Origin: an uncultured Oscillospiraceae bacterium
GTDB taxonomy: Bacteria > Bacillota > Clostridia > Oscillospirales > Oscillospiraceae
DNA length: 19,051 bases
NCBI GenBank assembly: GCA_910588135.1
Contig: CAJUOT010000048.1
Span: forward strand, 1-19,051
Direction: 5' to 3'
Of the stretch, positions 5,902-12,721 are shown in pieces. Position 1 is the first letter of the stretch. Every line of letters starts with the position of its first letter. The position numbers and the translations under genes were made by a program. The notes beneath the pieces are model-generated. The model searched no databases. It saw only the letters and a list, made by a program, of their open reading frames with translations, and was not told the origin of the DNA.

Positions 5902-6813
5902 ATGTCCAGAAAAGTAACTGAGATTCCGCAAACAAAGCGAGATGTCCCTATCGAAGTCCGGCGGCTTCGGGTAGCGGCTTACTGCCGGGTCAGTACCCGC
6001 CATGGGGAACAGCGCCACAGTCTGGAAGCGCAGATTCCCCACTACACAAATTTTATCAAACGCAATCCAAATTGGGAGTTCGTTGCAATATATTCGGACG
6101 TTGCATCCGGTGTCCGCACTGCTAATCGTCCCGGCTACCAGCAGCTTATGAGAGACTGCGCTAAAAGAAAGGTAGACTTGATTTTGGTGAAATCTCTCAG
6201 CCGGTTTGGTCGGGATGCGCTGGAGACGATCCGTCAGGTCAGGAAACTTAAAAGAATGGGTATCGGCATTTATATTGAAACAGGAGGGCTAAACACTATG
6301 AACATTAGCAACAGTATGATCGACCAGCTTGCGGCTTTGGATCAAGCCGAGAGCCATTTCCGCAGCGAGAATATCAAGTTCGGTATCCGCCACCGAATGA
6401 AAAGCGGAAAAACTGTGCTGAACCACACGCAATTCCTTGGCTACACCAAAGGGCCGGATGGCGTTCTTCAAGTTGTGCCGGAGGAGGCCGAGATCGTTCG
6501 CAAAATCTTCGAGCTCTACATCCAGGGCAATGGGGTGCGAAAGATCAAACGGTATCTGGAGGAACATGGGATCAAAACAGTAACAGGCAAAACGGAATGG
6601 AGTACCTCCACTATTGACCGAATGCTGAGTAATGAGAAATACATCGGGGAGGTGCGGATGCAGAAAGCATTCACGTCCGATTTTTTGACTGGCAGGCGGG
6701 AAAAGAACATTGGACAGCTTGTTTCGTACTTGGTTGAAAATGCCCATGAGCCGATCATTGACCGGGAGACGTTTGAGCTGGTTCAGGGGAAGAAAGGAAA
6801 AGGCAACGTCTGA
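5902..6813 (+). CDS. Large-type serine recombinase, C-terminally short
   Basis: A 303-residue protein. The N-terminal resolvase domain (residues about 23-165) holds RVAAYCRVST with the nucleophile Ser31, the SLEAQ motif, and LVKSLSRFGRDALE. A Recombinase domain follows (about 185-270: HRMKSGKTV, FLGYTK, VPEEAEIVRKIFELY, TIDRMLSNEKYIGEV) and it stops just after HEPIIDRETFELVQ. Full-length large serine recombinases of this type run to 450-550 residues with a zinc-ribbon and coiled-coil part that is absent here, so the gene is probably truncated, although the catalytic half is intact. TGGAGGG seven bases before the ATG is a strong ribosome binding site within an inverted repeat. Base composition is clearly more AT-rich than the flanking chromosome, consistent with transfer. 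Confidence 0.88.
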   Translation: MSRKVTEIPQTKRDVPIEVRRLRVAAYCRVSTRHGEQRHSLEAQIPHYTNFIKRNPNWEFVAIYSDVASGVRTANRPGYQQLMRDCAKRKVDLILVKSLSRFGRDALETIRQVRKLKRMGIGIYIETGGLNTMNISNSMIDQLAALDQAESHFRSENIKFGIRHRMKSGKTVLNHTQFLGYTKGPDGVLQVVPEEAEIVRKIFELYIQGNGVRKIKRYLEEHGIKTVTGKTEWSTSTIDRMLSNEKYIGEVRMQKAFTSDFLTGRREKNIGQLVSYLVENAHEPIIDRETFELVQGKKGKGNV

Positions 6814-6826
6814 ACAAACTCGCGGT

Positions 6827-6866
6827 AAATGCAAAATTCATTATCTATAGTGAAAAATTTGCATTT
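6827..6866. terminator. Weak hairpin downstream of the recombinase
   Basis: AAATGCAAA (6827-6835) and TTTGCATTT (6858-6866) form a nine-base inverted repeat with a 22-base loop. It lies 13 bases after the recombinase stop. AT-rich and long-looped, so terminator activity is uncertain. Confidence 0.3.
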
Positions 6867-6869
6867 CTC

Positions 6870-6898
6870 TTGCCTGTTTGGTAAAATACGAATATGAA
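6870..6898 (+). promoter_or_regulatory. Possible promoter of the YobI-like remnant
   Basis: TTGCCT (6870-6875) and TATGAA (6893-6898) with a 17-base spacer. Moderate match only. Confidence 0.35.
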
Positions 6899-6962
6899 AC
6901 CCCTACATCACAGGTCAACGCTGCTTTGTTTTGACATCTGCCATTAGAAAGAGAGATGCTTT

Positions 6963-7888
6963 ATGGGCCAACAAAATTTTCAGTCCCTTTTGCCCAAAGA
7001 TGACGTAAACCTGTGCAACTATCAAGATGCGCTGGACTATGCGATGGAGCATGATGAAATCCGCAATGTGGCATTGTCTGGCTCCTATGGCTCAGGAAAA
7101 AGCGGCGTGATCAATAGCTATGGGAGGCTCCGTACAACTAAGAAGTTTCTTCATATCTCTCTTGCCGATTTTGATAAAGAAGGTGAGTCGGTCAGTCCAA
7201 AAGATACCGTTTGCTCCTTCTTCACGCAATACGATTCGACGCATGGAAAGCGTTTGCGGCAACCCTGTCTCCCGGCCAAATGGCAAACTTCCTGATACAA
7301 GATAAATGTGTAAAGCTTTCCGACATGATGGAAGCAGGCGAGACCAACTTGGAGGACACGGAACTTGCCGCTCTGCTGGAGGACGAGAGACTTGGGGACA
7401 GCACCGCGCTGCGCCTATTGGAGCTTCATGGCAAAACCGTGTCGGCTGCGGGGAAAAAATATTCGGAAGCAGTCCAGATGAAAATCATTGAAAACTATTT
7501 TGATGTAGAGGATATCAACTGGTTTTTGGTGAACTGTGACCGCCAATCTGGCCCTGTCCAGCAGGCATTTATCCACTGTATACAAACGCATATCAAGGAA
7601 CTGTGCAATGCAGTGGAAACGGAAGAAACGATTCCTATTCCTGTGTATGCCTATACGCTCCAGTCACTGACCCCGGAGGAGGCAAAGGAACTCCGGCAGT
7701 ATCTGCCCGACAAAAAGTTTGAACTGGTCTGCACCACAAATAAAAAACCGAGGTTCCCTGGTTCGGAGGATGTATGTGTGATTTTGGAATATTTCAAAGC
7801 GCAGGGCTGGATCTCCAGTTATCAGCTTCTGCCGTCCGGCGGATACTGGGCATTCCCAAAACAGCGAAAACCCATCAAAACACCATAA
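6963..7888 (+). pseudogene. Decayed YobI-like P-loop NTPase (internal deletion and frame change)
   Basis: Two adjacent frames appear to belong to one broken gene. Frame 1 (6963-7295) starts after GAGAG, reads MGQQNFQSLLPKDDVNL and has a Walker A motif GSYGSGKS at residues 40-47, then LHISLADFDKE, which matches the N-terminus of YobI-family P-loop proteins. It loses sense soon after about 7186. Frame 2 (open from about 7187 to 7888) carries a long, mostly helical, acidic segment ending WISSYQLLPSGGYWAFPKQRKP, which looks like a natural C-terminus. YobI-type proteins are much longer (I recall over 1,000 residues), so several hundred codons are presumably deleted at the junction near 7187-7215. 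The family's function is not well defined; such genes often travel in accessory regions. The C-terminal piece could still be translated by itself, but has no clear start. Confidence 0.6.
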
Positions 7889-7900
7889 GGAGGAACTGTC

Positions 7901-8263
7901 ATGCTGTTTGTCGAATACCCCAAATGCACCACCTGTCAGAAAGCCCGGAAGTGGCTGGAGACCCAGGGGGTTACCTTTGAGACCCGCCACATCAAGGACA
8001 CCCCGCCCACCGCCGCTGAACTGAGAGACTGGCACAGGCGCAGCGGTCTGCCCCTGAAAAGGTTCTTCAACACCAGCGGCCTGAAGTACAAGGAACTGGG
8101 CCTGAAGGACAAGCTGCCTGGGATGAGCGAGGATGAGCAATTCGCCCTGCTGGCCTCAGACGGGATGCTGGTGAAGCGGCCCATTCTGGTGGGGGACGGC
8201 TTTGTGCTGGTCGGCTTCCGGGAGACGGATTGGGCCGCCGCGCTGGCTGCGAACAATTATTGA
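7901..8263 (+). CDS. ArsC/Spx-family thioredoxin-fold protein (arsenate reductase-like)
   Basis: A 120-residue cytosolic protein. It begins MLFVEYPKCTTCQKARKWLE, giving a CxxC at residues 9-12 in the ArsC/Spx position, followed by TFETRHIKDTPPTAAEL, LPLKRFFNTSG, and KRPILVGDGFVLVGFRE with the cis-proline region RP. This is the 'ArsC-related' group that includes Spx, MgsR and YffB. Genuine arsenate reductase activity is uncertain, since many of these use the CxxC as a thiol redox switch. The ATG has AAGGAGG nine bases upstream. GC content rises sharply from here compared with the preceding remnant. It is first in a tight rightward run: a ferredoxin-fused aldo/keto reductase starts 16 bases later, then a permease. 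Confidence 0.87.
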   Translation: MLFVEYPKCTTCQKARKWLETQGVTFETRHIKDTPPTAAELRDWHRRSGLPLKRFFNTSGLKYKELGLKDKLPGMSEDEQFALLASDGMLVKRPILVGDGFVLVGFRETDWAAALAANNY

Positions 8264-8279
8264 GGGGAGAGTTGGAATT

Positions 8280-9431
8280 ATGAACTACCGCAGACTGGGC
8301 AAGACCGGCTTGATGGTCAGCGAAATCGGCTTTGGCGCGGAGTGGATGGAGCGGCACACTGCCGAAGAATGCAAGTCAGTGCTGATTCGCGCAGAGGAGC
8401 TGGGCATCAACATCCTGGACTGCTGGATGTCCAAGCCGGAGGTGCGGGACAGCCTGGGGCAGGCCCTGGCCGGGCAGCGGGAGCGCTGGTATATCCAGGG
8501 CCACATTGGCTCCACCTGGCAGGACGGGCAGTATACCCGCACCCGGGATGTGGACAAGTGCAAAACCGCCTTTGAGGATTTGCTGGCCCGGCTGGGGACG
8601 GACTACATTGATCTGGGCATGGTCCACTACGTGGACAGGGACTGGGACGATGCCACCTCCGGCCCTTTCTGGGACTACGTCCAGGAGCTGAAGGCCGCCG
8701 GAACCATCCGCCACATCGGCATGAGCACCCACAACCCAGACATGGCAAAACGGGCGGCGGAGAGCGGCCTGTTTGAGATGATCCTGTTCAGCGTGAACCC
8801 GGCCTTTGATATGCACCCGCCCTGCGACGATCTGGACACCTACTTCGCCGTGGAGGACTACCGGGAGGACTTGAATGGCATTGACCAAGCCCGGGCGGAG
8901 GTATACCGCCTGTGTGAGCAAAATGACGTGGGCATCACCGTCATGAAGCCCTACGCCGGGGGACGGCTGCTGGACGAAAAACGCTCCCCCTTCGGCGTGG
9001 CGCTGACACCGGTGCAGTGCATCCACTACTGTCTCACCCGGCCCGCCGTGGCATCGGTACTGGCGGGGTATGACACCCCGGAACACGCGGAGCAGGCTGT
9101 AGCCTACGAGACCGTCTCCGACCAGGAAAAGGACTACGCCAGCGTGCTGGCCCACGCCCCTAAACACACCTTTGGGCAGGGTGAGTGTACCTACTGCGGC
9201 CACTGCAAGCCTTGCCCCGTGAACATTGACATCGCCATGGTGAACAAATTTTATGATTTGGCCTCCATGCAGCCCGATGTGCCCGTCTCCGTCCGCGCCC
9301 ACTACGAGACGCTGGAGCACCACGCGGACGAGTGCATCGGCTGCAAGGCCTGCGAGGGCCGGTGCCCCTTTGGGGTAAAAATTGCGGCGCGGATGGCCCA
9401 AGCGGCAGAACTGTTCCGGGCGGAGCGGTAA
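8280..9431 (+). CDS. Aldo/keto-reductase-like protein fused to a two-cluster ferredoxin domain
   Basis: A 383-residue protein. It opens MNYRRLGKTGLMVSEIGFGAEW, the classic first strand of aldo/keto reductases, and keeps barrel landmarks such as LLARLGTDYIDLGMVHYVD, TIRHIGMSTHN and ITVMKPYAGG. The C-terminal quarter has two [4Fe-4S] motifs: CTYCGHCKPCP and CIGCKACEGRCPFG. The catalytic tetrad looks incomplete. The Asp is present in NILDCWMSKPEV, but the usual Tyr four residues on is missing, and the strand that normally ends in the catalytic Lys reads WYIQGHIG. The histidine survives in MVHYVD. Chemistry may therefore be an iron-sulfur-linked redox reaction rather than simple carbonyl reduction. 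GAGGGGAGAG precedes the ATG at 8280. The stop is one base from the next gene's start, so the two are translationally coupled. Confidence 0.85.
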   Translation: MNYRRLGKTGLMVSEIGFGAEWMERHTAEECKSVLIRAEELGINILDCWMSKPEVRDSLGQALAGQRERWYIQGHIGSTWQDGQYTRTRDVDKCKTAFEDLLARLGTDYIDLGMVHYVDRDWDDATSGPFWDYVQELKAAGTIRHIGMSTHNPDMAKRAAESGLFEMILFSVNPAFDMHPPCDDLDTYFAVEDYREDLNGIDQARAEVYRLCEQNDVGITVMKPYAGGRLLDEKRSPFGVALTPVQCIHYCLTRPAVASVLAGYDTPEHAEQAVAYETVSDQEKDYASVLAHAPKHTFGQGECTYCGHCKPCPVNIDIAMVNKFYDLASMQPDVPVSVRAHYETLEHHADECIGCKACEGRCPFGVKIAARMAQAAELFRAER

Positions 9432-9432
9432 A

Positions 9433-10574
9433 ATGGAAGAAAAACTCATCCGCTTTCTCAAGGGGGAGACAGTGCTGTGCGCGGCCCTTGCCCTTGCCGC
9501 CATCTCCATGGCTTTCGTGCCGCCGGACAGGGAATACATCGGCTACATAGACTTCCGGACGCTTGCCATCCTGTTCTGCCTGATGGCTGTGATGGCCGGA
9601 CTGCAAAAATGCGGTGTGTTCCAGTATATCGCCCAGGCGCTTTTGGGCAGGGTGGGCAGGGCGTGGCAGCTGGTACTAATCCTTGTGTTGCTCTGCTTTT
9701 TCTCCAGTATGCTGATTACCAATGATGTGGCACTCATCACCTTTGTACCTTTTACGCTCATCGTCCTGGGTATGATCGGGCCGGAGGTCAAAGAGCGGCT
9801 GCTGATCCCGGTTGTGGTTTTACAGACCATTGCCGCGAACCTGGGCAGTATGCTGACCCCCATCGGCAACCCGCAGAACCTGTACCTGTACGGCAGGCCG
9901 GTCTCTCCCTGGGGGCCTTCGTCCTGCTGATGCTGCCCTATGCGTCGGTGGCGCTCCTGGCCATCCTCGTATGGTGTCTTGTCCAGTCCAGGGCCTGTCA
10001 CGGGACGGTTCGGGTTTCCTTTGCGGAGAGGGCGCGGCTTTCTGGAAACCGGGTTCATCTGGCTGTCTACGCGGCCCTTTTTGCCCTTGACCTGCTTGTT
10101 GTGGCCAGGATACTCCCCTACGGCGCAGCCCTTGGCGTGACGGCTGCCGCCCTGTTGCTGACAGACCGGGGCATTTCCCGCCGCGTGGACTACAGCCTGC
10201 TGCTGACCTTCGTGGGATTTTTTATTTTCATCGGCAACCTTGGGAGGCTCCCGGCGTTTTCGCAACTGCTGCAAAGGATCGTGTCGGGCCACGAGATCCT
10301 AGCCGGCGTCGCCGCGAGCCAGGTCATCAGCAATGTCCCGGCGGCGCTCCTGCTGTCAGGGTTCACGGAGGATCTGCCCGCTCTGACCATTGGCGTCAAC
10401 CTTGGCGGGCTTGGGACGCTGATTGCATCCATGGCCAGTTTGATCTCCTACAAGCTCATCGCACGGGAGGAGAGCCGGGTGAAAGGGGCATATTTCCGAT
10501 ATTTTACGACGACAAACATTTGCTTTTTAATGATTCTCCTGATATTTGCGCTTTTTTTCAGGGGATGGAACTGA
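9433..10574 (+). pseudogene. ArsB/SLC13-like ion permease split by a one-base frame change
   Basis: One permease gene in two frames. The first (9433-9930, 165 codons) encodes several hydrophobic segments and the family signature SSMLITNDVALITFVPF followed by LGSMLTPIGNPQNLYLYG. After that motif the reading continues only in another frame, where GLSLGAFVLLMLPYASVALL picks up naturally; this frame is open from about 9900 to 10574 and ends with VISNVPAALLLSGF, the mirrored second-half signature, and a last helix. The change corresponds to loss of one base between about 9893 and 9903. The first frame's TGA overlaps an ATG of the second (TGATG at 9928-9932), so two half-proteins could be made by reinitiation. 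Members of this ion-transporter superfamily carry oxyanions, organic acids or sodium. The gene follows the ferredoxin protein by one base. Confidence 0.8.
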
Positions 10575-10620
10575 AAAGAAAGGCTCCCTTTCTGAACACT
10601 TTGGCCCTTATCTGCATAGG

Positions 10621-10652
10621 ATGCTTTATGAAATCCCAGCCATAAGGAGCAT
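10621..10652 (+). promoter_or_regulatory. Leader hairpin hiding the ribosome binding site of the SOD-like gene
   Basis: ATGCT plus TTATG (10621-10630) can pair with CATAA and AGCAT (10641-10652), with a two-base GG bulge and a ten-base loop. The AAGGAG ribosome binding site (10644-10649) sits within the right arm, so translation could be limited by folding. Weak stem; function inferred. Confidence 0.35.
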
Positions 10653-10657
10653 TTCCT

Positions 10658-11176
10658 ATGAATCAGCCATCATTGTGCGGCCATTTCACAAATCGCCTTT
10701 TCCCGATCCTGCATAGCAGACCTCAAGCGATAGCCAACATCACAGGCAGTGATAACTACCCCAACCTATCGGGTACGGTACAATTCTATCAGGTTAAGGA
10801 AGGCGTGATCGTCTACGCTGAGATCCGCGGTCTCCCCCAGGCCGACGCCCCCTGTCATAGGCAGATTTTTGGGTTCCATATCCACTCAGGAACCGACTGT
10901 AGCGGAAATATGGACGATTCGTTTGCGGACGCGATGTCCCACTACAATCCAGGCGGTTGTGGACACCCGCACCACGCTGGAGATCTGCCGCCGTTGTTCG
11001 GAAACAATGGGCTTGCGCTGTGCGCGTTTTTGACCAACCGTTTTTCCATTGACGAGGTGATTGGCAGGACGGTGATTATCCATGATCATCCGGATGACTT
11101 TACAACCCAGCCATCCGGCAATTCCGGTACAAAAATTGCCTGCGGCGTGATTCGGCGTGCAACTTCCTGTTTCTGA
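10658..11176 (+). CDS. Cu/Zn superoxide dismutase family protein, no signal peptide
   Basis: A 172-residue protein with the Cu/Zn-SOD pattern. FGFHIH gives copper ligands H74 and H76; HYNP gives the bridging H95; the zinc loop GHPHHAGDLPPL supplies H103 or H105, H106 and D109; and IIHDHPDDFTTQPSGNSG gives copper ligand H142. C81 and C162 (IACGVI) are placed for the conserved disulfide, and the electrostatic-loop arginine of other members is not obvious. The family converts superoxide to oxygen and peroxide. Most bacterial SodC proteins are exported, but no signal sequence or lipobox is visible here, so a cytosolic location is inferred. AAGGAG lies eight bases before the ATG. It is a single gene between the split permease and the right copy of the recombinase leader. 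Confidence 0.87.
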   Translation: MNQPSLCGHFTNRLFPILHSRPQAIANITGSDNYPNLSGTVQFYQVKEGVIVYAEIRGLPQADAPCHRQIFGFHIHSGTDCSGNMDDSFADAMSHYNPGGCGHPHHAGDLPPLFGNNGLALCAFLTNRFSIDEVIGRTVIIHDHPDDFTTQPSGNSGTKIACGVIRRATSCF

Positions 11177-11213
11177 AATGTCTGCCTGCAATCAGATGCT
11201 AAATGCTTTGAAT

Positions 11214-11235
11214 CCGTTGCGCCGCAACGGGTTTC
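11214..11235 (+). terminator. Possible terminator of the SOD-like gene
   Basis: CCGTTG and CAACGG (within 11214-11230) form a short GC-rich hairpin, followed by GTTTC. About 37 bases after the stop. Short stem and weak T-run. Confidence 0.4.
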
Positions 11236-11268
11236 GGAAATAGTAGTTTTGCCACATGGAGCCAACCA

Positions 11269-11402
11269 AAAGCTACATTTTGTCCTTAATTTAGGGCAGA
11301 ATGTAGCTTTTCTATTATAAACTCTCCATGATATACTGAAGCCCAGTATTGTCATGGAGGGTTTGCCATATCCAGAAAAATATCTGAGATTCCACAAACA
11401 AA
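11269..11402 (+). repeat. 134-bp direct repeat, right copy with a dead recombinase start
   Basis: Ungapped match to 5803-5936. The hairpin arms (11269-11310) differ from the left copy, but the changes keep the stem paired (TTAGCC/GGCTGG becomes TTGTCC/GGGCAG), and the hairpin still has flanking A- and T-runs, so it may terminate the leftward regulator transcript. The 36-bp inverted repeat is intact at 11324-11359. The recombinase ATG has become ATA at 11368-11370 and homology ends 12 codons later, so this is a 5' remnant of a second recombinase gene. No further recombinase sequence is seen to 11462. Confidence 0.85.
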
Positions 11403-11462
11403 ATCGCCACTCCAAATCTCATTTACTCCATCAATTGTGAATTGCGCAAATTTTCTCGGTCG

Positions 11463-12428
11463 TCAAGGACCTTGTAATACCTGTGCGCCAGCCTTACCCT
11501 TCTGTGCCTCCTGGCCCGGCGGAAGCTCCTGCTGGAAACGCCGCCGAAATTCCGTGGGAGAGACACCGATGATTTGAGTGAAAACCCGCGAAAAATAGTT
11601 TGGATCGTTAAACCCCACCCGGGAAGCGATTTCGGCTACGCTCTCATTGGACAGCAGCAGATGGTTTTTGGCCAGCTCCATGCGCACCTTGTTGACGTAC
11701 ACGTTGATGTTCACCCCGGTCCGTCGCTTGAAAATACGGCTGAGATAGGACTCACTGCAATGGCAGAACCCGGCCAAAGCGGCCACGGAGATATGGCCGC
11801 CTGAATTCAGGCGGATATACTCCATGGCGTGGCTGAGGATGGTGTCCTCGCTGGAGGTGAGATAGCTGCGGACGGCGGTGGGGGCGCTGTGGGTAGTCTG
11901 CAAAATGGTATAGGTCTGCCCCAAATATTCCGCCAGCAGCTCCAAGCCGATGAGCATACTGTCCACATCGACATCGGCGGTTTGCACACCTTCCCGGTAC
12001 AGCGCCAGCGCCTCCTGGCAGTCCAGGGCGGGGGCGTGGCGGCAGGCCCTGCAAATGCGCGCCTGAACCCGGCGCTCATCCACCTGGAAAAAACCGGCGT
12101 TGATGCAGCCGATGAGCACATCGCCGCTGTAGATGGGCACCACGTACTCCCCCAGCCCGGCATGGCACAGGCCGAAAAAGGTCTTCCGGGCGGTTTTGCA
12201 CTTGTTGTACATCCGGCGAATCATGGACAGGCACACCCGGTAGTGCTCCTGGGTGGATTTCATGTACATACAGAACACGTTGGTGTGGGCCAGAAAGGGG
12301 CGCACCGCCTCGTCCAGCGCCTTGTTGATGGGGATGAAGCCGCAGAAATCCTTGATGCAGATCTGGACGTTGTGCCGGTCGTGGAGATACGAGAGATAGT
12401 CCCTGATTTTTTCATAAGAACCGGCCAT
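11463..12428 (-). CDS. AraC-family regulator with N-terminal PocR sensory domain
   Basis: A 321-residue transcription factor. Residues about 15-150 form a PocR-type ligand domain (ICIKDFCGFIPIN, then CMYMKSTQEHYRVC, CHAGLGEYVVPI, VLIGCINAGFF), cysteine-rich as usual in this family, which binds small hydrophobic metabolites or diols. The C-terminal 100 residues are an AraC DNA-binding domain with two helix-turn-helix units: ISVAALAGFCHCSESYLSRIFK and VAEIASRVGFNDPNYFSRVFT, followed by the standard GVSPTEFRRRF end. AAGGAGGGGAGC precedes the ATG. Placed divergently from the oxidoreductase/ABC transporter operon, it most likely activates that operon when its substrate is present. The PocR assignment rests on pattern recall, the AraC domain is certain. 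Confidence 0.92.
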   Translation of the reverse strand: MAGSYEKIRDYLSYLHDRHNVQICIKDFCGFIPINKALDEAVRPFLAHTNVFCMYMKSTQEHYRVCLSMIRRMYNKCKTARKTFFGLCHAGLGEYVVPIYSGDVLIGCINAGFFQVDERRVQARICRACRHAPALDCQEALALYREGVQTADVDVDSMLIGLELLAEYLGQTYTILQTTHSAPTAVRSYLTSSEDTILSHAMEYIRLNSGGHISVAALAGFCHCSESYLSRIFKRRTGVNINVYVNKVRMELAKNHLLLSNESVAEIASRVGFNDPNYFSRVFTQIIGVSPTEFRRRFQQELPPGQEAQKGKAGAQVLQGP

Positions 12429-12451
12429 AAGCTCCCCTCCTTATCCGGAAA

Positions 12452-12501
12452 ATTCTCCAGAATATACCTTACGCCTGATTACTGGAAAAGTCAATACCAG
12501 T
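12452..12501. promoter_or_regulatory. Candidate activator sites between the regulator and its target operon
   Basis: Two small inverted repeats: ATTCT-CC-AGAAT (12452-12463) and ACTGG...CCAGT (12481-12485 with 12497-12501). They lie 34-83 bases upstream of the operon's -35 box, a usual place for AraC-type activators. Assignment is by position and symmetry only. Confidence 0.35.
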
Positions 12502-12534
12502 GCAGAATAATCCAGATACTGTGTAGATTATTTA

Positions 12535-12563
12535 TTGCAAAGAGGAAGCTCTCCTGCTATGAT
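12535..12563 (+). promoter_or_regulatory. Promoter of the oxidoreductase-ABC transporter operon
   Basis: TTGCAA (12535-12540) and TATGAT (12558-12563) with a 17-base spacer. The predicted transcript start near 12570 gives a leader of about 150 bases with no open frame or clear riboswitch. Confidence 0.7.
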
Positions 12564-12721
12564 TTAGGCAGAAAAGACAGATGTCCTAAAAAATGGCAGG
12601 AGAATTTATTTATTTTTTCGCTTCTCTGCTGTGGGAGAGAGGCCGTTAGCCATCATATCTTAAAAAATCCGCATAGAGCGAGTTCAAAATATTAAAGACA
12701 CGTTGTGAGGCAGGTGATACC

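Larger units (their letters stand above)
5803..5936 (+). repeat. 134-bp direct repeat, left copy (recombinase leader)
   Basis: This segment contains the terminator hairpin, a 36-bp inverted repeat and the first 12 codons of the serine recombinase. It aligns without gaps to 11269-11402 with about 14 differences by hand count, roughly 90% identity. Similarity stops abruptly on both sides. The copies are in the same orientation, 5,466 bases apart. Confidence 0.9.

Noticed and set aside
5758..6042. Small minus-strand frame ending GGGTRTHTGD across tRNA-Leu
   Set aside because: This peptide is a familiar false translation of antisense tRNA-Leu sequence.
9893..9932. Programmed frameshift in the permease
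   Set aside because: No slippery heptamer or downstream pseudoknot-like structure was recognised; a simple indel explains the break better.
6955..10630. Shared 11-base string GATGCTTTATG before the YobI remnant and the SOD-like gene
   Set aside because: A match this short is expected by chance several times in a 19-kb window, and the surroundings do not align.
12564..12721. Riboswitch in the 150-base leader of the oxidoreductase operon
   Set aside because: No known aptamer core or terminator/antiterminator pair was recognisable; the divergent regulator is a sufficient explanation for control.
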